This document shows, in pieces, positions 1 to 7,326 of a stretch of 26,402 nt of DNA (position 1 is the first letter of the stretch; each line of letters starts with the position of its first letter). The position numbers and the translations under genes are program-made. Origin of the DNA: an uncultured Collinsella sp. (GTDB lineage Bacteria; Actinomycetota; Coriobacteriia; Coriobacteriales; Coriobacteriaceae); assembly GCA_900548265.1 (NCBI GenBank), contig URKG01000026.1:1-26402 (forward strand). Direction: 5' to 3'. A model generated the notes under the pieces. It was given only the letters and a program-made list of their open reading frames with translations. It ran no database searches and was not told where the DNA came from.

Positions 1-1
1 A

Positions 2-24
2 GGAAAGCACTTAATGTGCTTTCC
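2..24 (+). terminator. Perfect 9-bp hairpin, possible terminator of an upstream gene
   Basis: GGAAAGCAC and GTGCTTTCC pair perfectly around a TTAAT loop. Only a weak T-rich stretch (gtctt) follows, so it may end a gene left of the window, but a factor-independent terminator is not certain. No coding region is visible between here and groES. Confidence 0.4.
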
Positions 25-109
25 GTCTTGCGCAGGACTGTAGAGCAGCAAACTTCATGCCCTCCGGTCCGCCCCGGGAGCCACTGCTAAGTTATCCCCC
101 GGCATTCAG

Positions 110-229
110 AAAATCTAAGTGCCAAAAAATAAGATTTTTTGACTCTGTGTTGTATAACCCGCCATTCGTGGGTACCATTCAACGCGTACGCAAACAAAAA
201 AGGGTTAATTCGCGTGGCATAACCACGCG
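110..229 (+). promoter_or_regulatory. groES leader: AT-rich region with two inverted repeats
   Basis: The leader holds a 7-bp inverted repeat AAAATCT (110-116) / AGATTTT (132-138), a TTGACT box at 139-144 that could be a -35 element although no good -10 follows at 16-18 nt, and a hairpin CGCGTGG (211-217) / CCACGCG (223-229) ending about 10 nt before the ribosome binding site. I found neither a CIRCE (HrcA) nor a HAIR (HspR) operator. The proximal hairpin could affect translation, but that is inference. Confidence 0.35.
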
Positions 230-251
230 GCCCAAAAAGGAGGAGACAAGC

Positions 252-545
252 ATGTCGTCTTTGAAGCCGCTTGCAGATCGTGTTCTGGTCAAGCCCGACG
301 AGGCCGAGCAGAAGACCGCTTCTGGTCTGTATATCGCCAGCAACGCTCAGGAGAAGCCGCAGCGTGGCACCATCGTTGCCGTTGGCGCCGGCAAGGTCAA
401 CGACAAGGGTGAGCGCATCCCCATGGACGTTCAGGTCGGCGACGTTGTCATCTACGGTAAGTTCGGTGGTAACGAGGTCAAGGTCGACGGCGAGAAGTAT
501 CTGCTGATGCGTGCCGACGACATCTACGCCGTCGTTGAGGCCTAG
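252..545 (+). CDS. groES: Co-chaperonin GroES (Hsp10)
   Basis: This 97-residue protein is the heptameric lid of the GroEL folding chamber in the cytoplasm. The sequence starts with the family signature LKPLADRVLVKPDEAEQKTA, followed by the mobile-loop region (residues about 17-33, TASGLYIASNAQEKPQRG), GTIVAVGAG, and the C-terminal KYLLMRADDIYAVVE. The length is that of the family. The ATG at 252 is chosen because AAGGAGGAG lies about 8 nt upstream and the homology begins there; the open frame extends upstream to 57 but without family similarity. groEL follows after 95 nt, so the two are likely co-transcribed. The gap contains a GC-rich imperfect hairpin (about 575-613). No HrcA operator is visible, so the heat-shock control is unclear. 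Confidence 0.97.
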   Translation: MSSLKPLADRVLVKPDEAEQKTASGLYIASNAQEKPQRGTIVAVGAGKVNDKGERIPMDVQVGDVVIYGKFGGNEVKVDGEKYLLMRADDIYAVVEA

Positions 546-640
546 TCTCGTCAGACTCTCTGGTTCGTCTTTGAGCGCGCCGTCGCATAGGACTCGGAAG
601 CGGCGACGCGAGTCACATTTCTTTTGGAGGATTACCCACT

Positions 641-2278
641 ATGGCAAAGAACATTACGTTCAACACCGATGCCCGCGCTAAGCTCGCCAAGGGCGTCAAC
701 ACCCTGGCCGACGCCGTTACCGTCACCATGGGCCCCAAGGGCCGCTACGTTGCGCTGCAGCGCACGTTCGGTGCCCCGACCATCACCAACGACGGCGTTT
801 CCGTCGCTAAGGAGATCGAACTCGAGGACAACATCGAGAACATGGGCGCCCAGCTGGTGAAGGAGGTCGCCACCAAGACCAACGATACCGTGGGTGACGG
901 CACCACCACCGCAACCCTGCTCGCCCAGGCCATCGTCAACGACGGTCTGCGCAACGTCGCCGCTGGCGCCAACCCGCTGGCCATCCGTCGCGGCATCGAC
1001 AAGGCCGTCAACGCCGCCGTCGCCGAGATGAAGAAGCAGGCCAAGCCGGTCGAGACCAAGGAGCAGATTGCCTCCGTCGGTACCATCTCCGCCGGTGACC
1101 CCGAGGTCGGCGAGAAGATCGCCGAGGCCATGGAGGTCGTGGGCAAGGACGGCGTCATCACCGTCGAGGATTCCCAGACGTTCGACATCACCATCGACAC
1201 CGTCGAGGGTATGCAGTTCGACAAGGGCTATGTCTCCGCTTACTTCGTCACGGATAATGACCGCATGGAGGCCGTGATGAAGGATCCGTACATCCTCATC
1301 ACCGACCAGAAGATCTCCAGCGTCCAGGACATCATGCCCGTTCTCGAGGCTGTCCAGCGCGCTGGTCGTGGCCTGCTCATCATCGCTGAGGACATCGACG
1401 GCGAGGCTCTGCCCACCCTCGTCCTCAACAAGATCCGTGGCGCTCTCAACGTCTGCGCCGTCAAGGCCCCGGGCTACGGCGATCGCCGCAAGCGCATCCT
1501 CGAGGACATCGCTGTCCTCACCGGTGGTCAGGCCGCTCTGGACGAGCTGGGCGTGAAGGTTGCTGACATCACTGCCGATATGCTCGGTACCGCTAAGTCC
1601 GTCACCATCTCCAAGGACAACACCGTCGTCGTCGGCGGCGCTGGCTCCAAGGAGGCCATCGACGCCCGTATCGCTCAGATCAAGGGCGAGATGGAGAACA
1701 CCACCTCTGACTTCGACCGCGAGAAGCTCCAGGAGCGCCTGGCCAAGCTCTCCGGTGGCGTTGCCGTCATCAAGGTTGGCGCTGCTACCGAGTCCGAGCT
1801 CAAGGAGATCAAGCATCGCGTCGAGGACGCCCTGCAGGCTACCCGCGCTGCTGTCGAGGAGGGCATTGTCGCTGGTGGCGGCGTCGCCTTCATGGACGCT
1901 GCTCCTGCGCTCGACGCTGTCGAGATCGACGACCCCGAGGAGAAGATCGGCGTCGACATCGTCAAGAAGGCTCTGACTGCTCCGGTTGCTACCATCGCCA
2001 AGAACGCTGGCTTTGAGGGCGCTGTCGTGGTCGACAAGGTTGCCGAGCTGCCCGCCGGCCAGGGTCTCAACTCTGCCAACGGCGAGTGGGGCGACATGAT
2101 CGAGATGGGCGTCCTCGACCCCGTCAAGGTCAGCCGCGTCACCCTGCAGAACGCTGCTTCTGTCGCCAGCCTGATCCTCATCACCGAGGCCACCGTCTCC
2201 GATGTGCCCAAGAACACTCAGCTTGAGGACGCTATCGCTGCTGCTACCGCTGGTCAGCAGGGCGGCGGTATGTACTAA
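641..2278 (+). CDS. groEL: Chaperonin GroEL (Hsp60)
   Basis: This 545-residue protein is the ATP-driven double-ring chaperonin that encloses unfolded polypeptides together with GroES. Family motifs are visible: the nucleotide-binding TVTMGPKGRYV near residue 30, the GDGTTTATLLAQAIV motif near residue 86 with the catalytic Asp, the apical-domain stretch GYVSAYFVTD near residue 195, and VEEGIVAGGGVAF near residue 405. The C-terminus ends GQQGGGMY, a short Gly/Met tail rather than the long GGM repeats or His-rich tail of some paralogous actinobacterial GroELs. The start is supported by TTGGAGG 8 nt upstream. It is the only groEL in the window and sits next to groES, so it is probably the housekeeping copy. 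A large hairpin follows the stop codon. Confidence 0.98.
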   Translation: MAKNITFNTDARAKLAKGVNTLADAVTVTMGPKGRYVALQRTFGAPTITNDGVSVAKEIELEDNIENMGAQLVKEVATKTNDTVGDGTTTATLLAQAIVNDGLRNVAAGANPLAIRRGIDKAVNAAVAEMKKQAKPVETKEQIASVGTISAGDPEVGEKIAEAMEVVGKDGVITVEDSQTFDITIDTVEGMQFDKGYVSAYFVTDNDRMEAVMKDPYILITDQKISSVQDIMPVLEAVQRAGRGLLIIAEDIDGEALPTLVLNKIRGALNVCAVKAPGYGDRRKRILEDIAVLTGGQAALDELGVKVADITADMLGTAKSVTISKDNTVVVGGAGSKEAIDARIAQIKGEMENTTSDFDREKLQERLAKLSGGVAVIKVGAATESELKEIKHRVEDALQATRAAVEEGIVAGGGVAFMDAAPALDAVEIDDPEEKIGVDIVKKALTAPVATIAKNAGFEGAVVVDKVAELPAGQGLNSANGEWGDMIEMGVLDPVKVSRVTLQNAASVASLILITEATVSDVPKNTQLEDAIAAATAGQQGGGMY

Positions 2279-2304
2279 GGCCGACAAGGTCTAGAACTCC
2301 CACC

Positions 2305-2447
2305 GGGAATCCGGGGGCGTGACGGGGTTTCTCTCCGGAACGTCCTCGGACATGCAAAGAGGCTCCGCATCGCGCTTCGCGCTGCGGAGCCTCTTTGCGT
2401 CCTGCGGAATGTTCCGGAGAGAAGCCCCGTCACGCCCCCGGATTCCC
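2305..2447. repeat. 143-nt near-perfect long hairpin after groEL
   Basis: Arms 2305-2341 and 2411-2447 are 37 nt each and complementary at every position except one G-U wobble (T2328 opposite G2424). Inside them a second perfect 16-bp stem (2354-2369 / 2383-2398, GCAAAGAGGCTCCGCA) closes on a GC-rich apex with a further GCGC/GCGC pairing. The two unpaired 12-nt shoulders (2342-2353 and 2399-2410) resemble each other in direct orientation (GTCCT...). It could be the groESL terminator, an RNA-processing site or a small palindromic mobile element. No T tract follows the outer arm. Confidence 0.75.
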
Positions 2448-2610
2448 TGCGTTTACGGCCTTGAGGTCGGCGTGGGCGGAGATCGTGGCTGATGGGGATA
2501 CGTGTCCCGGTCGCTGTTTCGCGGCTTTGCCGCGAAAGGCGCGCTACTTTGGGATGGATGGGGAACGTGGTAGTTGCGGCAACTGGTCCCCGCCATAAAT
2601 TACCCTTGGC
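2448..2610. other. Non-coding gap between groEL hairpin and riboflavin promoter
   Basis: No convincing gene is present. A perfect 9-bp hairpin TTTCGCGGC-ttt-GCCGCGAAA lies at 2517-2537, and a weaker GGGGAAC...GGTCCCC pairing (about 2560-2591) encloses AGTTGC-GGCAACT. These may be transcription or processing signals; no T tract supports a classic terminator. Confidence 0.35.
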
Positions 2611-2614
2611 ATAC

Positions 2615-2642
2615 TTGCGCAAAAGCCTGCTGGTGCTACACT
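2615..2642 (+). promoter_or_regulatory. Promoter of the riboflavin uptake operon
   Basis: A TTGCGC -35 (2615-2620), 16-nt spacer and TACACT -10 (2637-2642) with an upstream TG place transcription start near 2649, just before the FMN aptamer. The same TTGCG type of -35 occurs before murE and veg in this window. Confidence 0.5.
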
Positions 2643-2654
2643 TGCAATTGCTGT

Positions 2655-2836
2655 TTCAGGGCGGGGTGGAATTCCCCACTGGCGGTAAATCGGGCGGTGC
2701 CAAAGGGGTGCCGTGGCGCAGACGAGGCGTCTGCGACCGAGCCGATGAGTCCGCGACCCGTGCGTGTGTTGGTTCGCATGCCGGCTGAACTGGTGAGACC
2801 CCAGTACCAACGGTTAGAGTCCGGATGAAAGAGGCA
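2655..2836 (+). promoter_or_regulatory. FMN riboswitch (RFN element)
   Basis: Conserved RFN blocks occur in order: GGGCGGGGTGGAATTCCCC then ACTGGCGGTAAAT (2659-2690), GAGTCCGCGACCC (about 2747-2759), CTGAACTGGTGAGACCCCAG (about 2785-2804), and the terminal AGTCCGGATGAAAGAGG (2818-2834). The last block, which closes the aptamer, abuts the ribosome binding site AGGTG of ribU at 2836-2840, which suggests control of translation initiation: FMN binding would hide the site. No separate intrinsic terminator is seen between aptamer and start codon. The aptamer identifies riboflavin as the substrate of the transporter downstream. Confidence 0.95.
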
Positions 2837-2845
2837 GGTGATCTT

Positions 2846-3436
2846 ATGTCTGAACAGTCGCAGCATATCCATTTTGAGAACACGAATAGGTGGAGCACCA
2901 AACAGCTCGTTACCATGGCGTTGATGTGCGCCTTGGGCGCCCTGTTTATGTATGTGCAGCTGCCCATTCTTCCTTCGGCGCCGTTTTTGACGTATGACCC
3001 GTCGCTGGTGCCGGCGATGGTGTGCGGGTTTGCGTATGGCCCCGGTTCCGGTACCGCTGTTGCAGCCATGGCGATCGTTATCCATGCGCTCACCACGGGT
3101 GACTGGGTCGGCGCGCTTATGAACCTGGTTGCCACGCTGGGCTACATTCTGCCCGCGGCTATCGTCTACCAGAAGATGCATACCTATAAGGGTGCCGTGA
3201 TTGGCCTGGTGCTCGGCGTTATTGCTGCTACGGCGTTGTCTATGGTCGCAAACCTTACCATTGGCGTATGGTTCTGGTATGGCTCGGTCGATGTGATCGC
3301 CCCGCTCATGATTCCTGCCGTGCTGCCGTTCAACCTTATCAAGACCGTGCTTAACTCGGTGTTGACGCTTGCGGTGTACAAGGCGGTCTCCAACCTCATC
3401 ACGCCTAAAAAGGACCAGGTCAAAGGCCGCGCATGA
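2846..3436 (+). CDS. ribU: Riboflavin ECF transporter substrate-binding S component RibU
   Basis: This 196-residue integral membrane protein binds riboflavin and docks on the energising EcfA-EcfT module. Several hydrophobic segments are visible (about residues 18-38, 50-70, 72-92, 100-120, 130-155, 165-185). The RibU-type stretch PILPSAPFLTYDPSLVPAMV followed by GFAYGPGSGTAV matches the family pattern of loop 1 and helix 2. The ATG at 2846 is preferred over the in-frame ATG at 2825, because the latter lies inside the conserved GGATGAAAGAGG end of the riboswitch; AGGTG lies 5 nt before 2846. It overlaps the ATPase gene by ATGA. The FMN riboswitch directly upstream makes riboflavin the substrate with good confidence. 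Confidence 0.93.
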   Translation: MSEQSQHIHFENTNRWSTKQLVTMALMCALGALFMYVQLPILPSAPFLTYDPSLVPAMVCGFAYGPGSGTAVAAMAIVIHALTTGDWVGALMNLVATLGYILPAAIVYQKMHTYKGAVIGLVLGVIAATALSMVANLTIGVWFWYGSVDVIAPLMIPAVLPFNLIKTVLNSVLTLAVYKAVSNLITPKKDQVKGRA

Positions 3437-5337
3437 TTGAGTGTCGGGGCGTTTCCTTTAGCTATGACGGTGCCGTGTCGGCACTCGACGGTGTCGATCT
3501 GAACATCGAGGACGGTGAGTTTTTCTGCATCCTCGGTGGCAATGGGTCGGGCAAGTCGACGTTTGCCAAGCATTTGAACGCGCTGCTGCAGCCCGATGCG
3601 GGAACGGTGTGCGTCAACGGCATGGACGCGTCCGATCCCGAGCTGGTCTACGACATTCGTTCGACCGCAGGCATGGTGTTCCAGAATCCCGACGATCAGC
3701 TGGTGGCGACGCTTGTCGAAGATGACGTTGCGTTTGGTCCCGAAAACCTTGGCGTGCCATCGGCGCAAATTGCGCAGCGCGTACGCGAGGCGCTGAAGGG
3801 CGTGGGCCTGGTGGGCTTTGAGCGCCACGAGACCCATGCGCTTTCGGGCGGTCAAAAGCAGCGCGTGGCGCTTGCCGGCGTGCTCGCCATGGAGCCGCGC
3901 GTTCTCATTTTGGATGAGGCCTCCTCGATGCTCGATCCGCGCGGACGCAAGGGTCTTATGAAAGCGTGCCGCGCACTTCACGATCGCGGCATGACTATCG
4001 TGATGATTACGCACTTTATGGAGGAGGCCGCCGAGGCCGATCGTGTCGCGGTGTTTCGGGCGGGGCACGTTGCCATGCTCGGTACGCCCGAGGAAATCTT
4101 GACGCGGGCGGATGAGCTTGCGCAGCTCAACCTGGATATGCCGGAGTCGTGTCGTCTGGGCAGGTCACTTCGTGCGAAGGGCGTGCCCGTTTGCGCGCAG
4201 GTGCGTGAGGCGGATATGGTCGCCGAGATTGCGCAGGCTTATGCCGAGCGAAGTAGGGCAGGCATCGCGGGGCAGTCTTCCGTATCCCAGTCGGAAATCG
4301 CTGACGGCACTGTTCCGGTAGACAACGAGGGCAACGCGTCGGAGCCCGTCATCGAGCTATCCCATGTTTCGTACAGTTATTCGCTCAGTCCGCGCGAGCG
4401 CCGCCGCTGGCATAAGCGCTCGGCCACTGCGGGCAAATCGAGCAAACAGGCTCTCTGGGGAAACGACCCCAGCAGCCCGTGGGCGCTGCGCGGTGTATCG
4501 CTGACGGTGCGTCGCGGCGAGTTCCTGGGCTTGGCAGGTCATACCGGTTCGGGTAAGTCGACGCTGGTCCAGCATCTCAACGGTTTGATTCGCCCCCAGG
4601 AGGGATCCGTTCGCGCGCTGGGGCTCGATCTGTCAAACAAGAAAGACGCCGCTGCGGTTAAGGCCAAGGTCGGCGTGGTGTTTCAATATCCTGAGCGTCA
4701 GCTGTTTGCCGAAACCGTGGCGCAGGACGTGGCGTTTGGTCCGCATAACCTTGGCTTGCCGCAAGATGAAGTCGACCGTCGTGTCGAGTCATCGCTCTCA
4801 CGCGTGGGCCTCGACCTTTCCACGGTCGGCGACAAGAGTCCCTTTGAGCTTTCGGGCGGTCAGCAGCGCCGCGTGGCATTCGCCGGCGTACTCGCCATGG
4901 AGCCTGAAGTCCTGGTGCTCGATGAGCCCATGGCGGGGCTCGATCCGGCTGCGCGCAGGGATTTCCTTGAGCTTATCGATCGACTCCATCGCGAGGGCCT
5001 GACCGTTGTCATGGTTTCGCACAGCATGGATGACCTGGCCAATTGCTGCGACCGTATCGTCGTAATGAACGAAGGTGCGGTGTTTGCCGAGGGAACCCCC
5101 GCGCAGGTGTTTGCGCATGCCGATGAGCTCAAGTCGATCGGCTTGGGCGTTCCCGCCGCCCAGCGTATGGCGCTGGCGCTTACGGAGGCGGGCGTGCCGC
5201 TGCGTCGCGGCGGGCTCTATACGGTTGAGTCGTTGGCCGACGAGTTGGTGGACCTGCTGATCGGTCGCTCAGACGGTTCTTCTAACGTCTCGGACAAGGC
5301 CAAATCCGAAACGGTCGTGCGAGAGGAGGGCTGCTGA
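3433..5337 (+). CDS. ecfA: ECF transporter double ATPase (fused EcfA1-EcfA2)
   Basis: This 634-residue protein contains two complete ABC ATPase domains and would power riboflavin uptake. The first half (about 1-235) has Walker A GGNGSGKST (35-43), signature LSGGQ (137-141), Walker B LILDEASSMLDPRGR (from 158) and the switch ITHF. The second half (about 308-565) has Walker A GHTGSGKST (369-377), signature LSGGQ (473-477), Walker B LVLDEPMAGLD (497 is the Asp) and VSHS. The DEASSMLDP form matches EcfA1 and the DEPMAGLDP form EcfA2, which are usually separate proteins. A low-complexity Ser/acidic linker lies around 280-305. The start overlaps ribU (ATGA) and the end overlaps ecfT (TGATG), so translation is coupled. 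Both domains keep their catalytic motifs, so both should be active. Confidence 0.94.
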   Translation: MIECRGVSFSYDGAVSALDGVDLNIEDGEFFCILGGNGSGKSTFAKHLNALLQPDAGTVCVNGMDASDPELVYDIRSTAGMVFQNPDDQLVATLVEDDVAFGPENLGVPSAQIAQRVREALKGVGLVGFERHETHALSGGQKQRVALAGVLAMEPRVLILDEASSMLDPRGRKGLMKACRALHDRGMTIVMITHFMEEAAEADRVAVFRAGHVAMLGTPEEILTRADELAQLNLDMPESCRLGRSLRAKGVPVCAQVREADMVAEIAQAYAERSRAGIAGQSSVSQSEIADGTVPVDNEGNASEPVIELSHVSYSYSLSPRERRRWHKRSATAGKSSKQALWGNDPSSPWALRGVSLTVRRGEFLGLAGHTGSGKSTLVQHLNGLIRPQEGSVRALGLDLSNKKDAAAVKAKVGVVFQYPERQLFAETVAQDVAFGPHNLGLPQDEVDRRVESSLSRVGLDLSTVGDKSPFELSGGQQRRVAFAGVLAMEPEVLVLDEPMAGLDPAARRDFLELIDRLHREGLTVVMVSHSMDDLANCCDRIVVMNEGAVFAEGTPAQVFAHADELKSIGLGVPAAQRMALALTEAGVPLRRGGLYTVESLADELVDLLIGRSDGSSNVSDKAKSETVVREEGC

Positions 5338-6137
5338 TGGAGGCGTTTTCGTTTGGCAGCTACTATCCGAGCGATAGTGCGATCCATCGCCTGGATCCGC
5401 GCACCAAGCTGCTCCTGGGCTTTGTGTTTTTAATCACAACGCTGACCGTCGGCGGCTTCCGTGGACTGGTCCCGGTCGCAATCTTCGTTGTCCTGATCTA
5501 TACCGTGTCCCGGGTGCCGTTGCGCCGGGTCCTATCATCGATGGCGCCGCTGCTGGCAATCGTCGTCGTGGTCGCGGTGCTCAACCTGTTTACCGATCAG
5601 AGTGGGCGCATCCTGTGGCAGCTCGGCTTTCTGCAGATAAGCGAGGGCTCGCTGCGTTCTGCGGCGTTTATGGCGTGCCGCCTGACCCTGATGATGGCCG
5701 GCATGAGCGCCATTACGCTCACCACCCCCACGCTCGACCTCACCGCGGGCTTTGAGCGTCTGCTCGCACCGTTTGCGCGCGTGGGGCTTCCGGCGCATGA
5801 GCTCGGCATGATCATGGGTATCGCGTTGCGCTTTATGCCGCAGTTCGCTACCGAGATGAAGCAGACGGCCGATGCGCAGGCGAGCCGCGGTGCGCGCGTG
5901 ACGGGAGGCCCGCTCGGCGGCGTGCGTATGCTCGGCAGTGTGGCGATTCCGCTGTTCACGGGCGTGTTCCGCCATGCCGAGACGCTTTCGGCCGCTATGG
6001 ATGCGCGCTGTTATCACGGCGAGCAGGGGCGCACGCGTCTGCATGCGCTTGCATTTGGCCGTGGCGATGCGTTGGCGGCGGTGGTGACGGCGTTGCTGCT
6101 CATCTGCGTCATCGTCATCAATCTTCAACTTGTTTAG
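5337..6137 (+). CDS. ecfT: ECF transporter transmembrane component EcfT
   Basis: This 266-residue membrane protein is the scaffold that couples the ATPases to the S component. It has an N-terminal segment typical of the family (DPRTKLLLGFVFLI, residues about 21-35), further hydrophobic helices near 40-60, 70-90, 105-125, and a C-terminal helix (about 245-265). Two coupling motifs that contact the ATPases are visible: ADAQASRGAR (near residue 178) and AMDARCYHG (near residue 220), both of the Ala-Arg-Gly type. It overlaps the end of ecfA by one base (TGATG) and has GAGAGGAGG upstream. It completes an S-A-A-T operon, the arrangement of a dedicated (group I) ECF importer. Confidence 0.93.
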   Translation: MEAFSFGSYYPSDSAIHRLDPRTKLLLGFVFLITTLTVGGFRGLVPVAIFVVLIYTVSRVPLRRVLSSMAPLLAIVVVVAVLNLFTDQSGRILWQLGFLQISEGSLRSAAFMACRLTLMMAGMSAITLTTPTLDLTAGFERLLAPFARVGLPAHELGMIMGIALRFMPQFATEMKQTADAQASRGARVTGGPLGGVRMLGSVAIPLFTGVFRHAETLSAAMDARCYHGEQGRTRLHALAFGRGDALAAVVTALLLICVIVINLQLV

Positions 6138-6167
6138 GCGCGATTCGAGCGCAAGAAAGGGGTCCCT

Positions 6168-6614
6168 ATGACCGACAACGACCGCACGGCTCAGCTTGAG
6201 CGCGCCTGTTCGTATCTCAGGCGCATTCCGGCGTGGTATCTGGCCACGACCGATGCAAGTGACGGGCATCAGCCTCGCGTGAGGCCGTTTTCGTTTGCCA
6301 TGGTCGATGACGGTAAGTTGTGGTTTTGCACGTCGCGCGACAAGGACGTGTGGGCGGAGCTGAGTGCGAATCCCAAGTTTGAGCTCTCGGGCTGGAAGCC
6401 GGGGGAATGTTGGATCGTATTGACCGGCGAAGCCGCACTTGAGGACGACGCAGTTGCGAGCGACAAGGTGCGTCAAGCGGGTTTTAAGCACATGGTGGGC
6501 ATTGGCGAGGAACACGAGAGTGCCAACGACGGCCGCCTTGCTTTCTTTTCGGTCCGCAATATTGCCGCGCGCTTCTGTGATATCGACGGCAGCGAGGAGC
6601 GCCTGGAGCTCTAG
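6168..6614 (+). CDS. Pyridoxamine 5'-phosphate oxidase-like flavin-binding protein, copy 1
   Basis: This 148-residue cytoplasmic protein looks like a small split-barrel protein of the PNPOx-like FMN-binding superfamily. Visible family features are IPAWYLATTDASDGHQPRVR (near residue 20), RPFSFAMVDDGKLWFCT (about 40-56), the helix KDVWAELSANPKFELSG, and WIVLTGEAALEDD. The specific reaction is unknown; members range from oxidases and F420- or FMN-dependent reductases to general stress proteins, so no gene symbol is given. It starts 30 nt after ecfT with AAAGGGG as ribosome binding site, and is followed 44 nt later by a paralogue. Its place in a riboflavin uptake operon fits an FMN cofactor, which is an inference. 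Confidence 0.85.
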   Translation: MTDNDRTAQLERACSYLRRIPAWYLATTDASDGHQPRVRPFSFAMVDDGKLWFCTSRDKDVWAELSANPKFELSGWKPGECWIVLTGEAALEDDAVASDKVRQAGFKHMVGIGEEHESANDGRLAFFSVRNIAARFCDIDGSEERLEL

Positions 6615-6658
6615 CTCGCACAAACCAGGTTCCCAAACTAACTAGTACAGGAGGAAAC

Positions 6659-7069
6659 GTGGACGGATTGAATACGGTGTTGGAGTATCTGACGTCGGTG
6701 CCGGCATGGTATTTGGCGACGAGCGTTGACGGACAGCCTCATGTGCGTCCGTTTTCGTTTGCGCAGATCCAGGATGGCAAGCTGTGGTTTGTAACAGCGC
6801 GCACCAAAGATGTGTGGCAAGAGCTGCTGCAAAACCAGCGCTTTGAGGCCACGAGTTGGTGGCCGGGCCATGGCTGGCTCATCTTGCGCGGGCGTGCCGG
6901 CTTGGATGACCGGGCTTTAGACGAAATGCGCGAAGCCGGGTGGAAGCATCTAGAGCACCTGGGCGAGCACTATGAGGGGCCTAACGACCCCACGCTCGTC
7001 TTCTTTAGCGTCGAGGATCCCGAGGCTTTTATCTGCAATCACGACGAATGGGTGCCGGTCGAGCTCTAG
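6659..7069 (+). CDS. Pyridoxamine 5'-phosphate oxidase-like flavin-binding protein, copy 2
   Basis: This 136-residue protein is a paralogue of the preceding gene: both share PAWYLAT, HVRPFSFAQIQDGKLWF versus RVRPFSFAMVDDGKLWF, KDVWQELLQNQRFE versus KDVWAELSANPKFE, and FFSV near the end. It therefore has the same split-barrel fold and probably binds a flavin. The start is GTG at 6659, 6 nt after AGGAGG; no in-frame ATG fits better. The two copies have diverged clearly (for example SGWKPGECW versus TSWWPGHGW in the mid-protein), so they are likely to have different substrates or to form different dimers. A strong hairpin at 7105-7162 ends the operon behind it. Confidence 0.85.
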   Translation: MDGLNTVLEYLTSVPAWYLATSVDGQPHVRPFSFAQIQDGKLWFVTARTKDVWQELLQNQRFEATSWWPGHGWLILRGRAGLDDRALDEMREAGWKHLEHLGEHYEGPNDPTLVFFSVEDPEAFICNHDEWVPVEL

Positions 7070-7104
7070 CCGGCTGGCTCATCCTAACAACTTGGTTTTC
7101 GCAT

Positions 7105-7162
7105 GGGCGGGCCCCGTATTGCCCGGTGCCGTTAGGAGCGCCGGTCAATACGGGGCCCGCTC
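7105..7162 (+). terminator. Strong hairpin closing the riboflavin/PNPOx operon
   Basis: GCGGGCCCCGTATTG (7107-7121) pairs perfectly with CAATACGGGGCCCGC (7146-7160), extended by two further pairs, with an inner CCGG/CCGG pairing in the loop. Only a short T-rich stretch (ccatttgtc) follows, so it may stop transcription in both directions or act as an RNA 3' end stabiliser. Confidence 0.6.
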
Positions 7163-7204
7163 CATTTGTCAATTCCTTCAAGCGAATGTGTCGGGATTGT
7201 TTCA

Positions 7205-7241
7205 ATGCATGAATATGCAAGCCATTTACGTGTTCATGCAT
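7205..7241 (+). promoter_or_regulatory. Probable ArgR operator upstream of argC
   Basis: ATGCATGAA (7205-7213) and TTCATGCAT (7233-7241) form a perfect 9-bp inverted repeat 19 nt apart. The left half also forms TGCATGAATATGCA (7206-7219), a TGCAT-N4-ATGCA palindrome close to ARG boxes bound by the arginine repressor in actinobacteria. A TGCTAAAGT sequence (7249-7257) is the best -10 candidate just downstream, without a good -35. The position 86 nt before argC supports arginine-responsive repression; binding itself is inferred. Confidence 0.55.
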
Positions 7242-7326
7242 CTTTTGGTGCTAAAGTTTCAACCCACTTCATAACGACCACTGCGAAATGCGCATCGGTG
7301 CATAAATCGCAGACAAGGAGTCTGAT

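Noticed and set aside
139..158. TTGACT and TATAAC as a groES promoter pair
   Set aside because: The spacer would be only 8 nt, too short for a sigma-70-type promoter.
632..2287. Long minus-strand open frame of 551 codons opposite groEL
   Set aside because: It mirrors the groEL codons with strong G/C third-position bias; the predicted protein is low-complexity (Leu, Asp, Gly, Val, His-rich) and has no family features.
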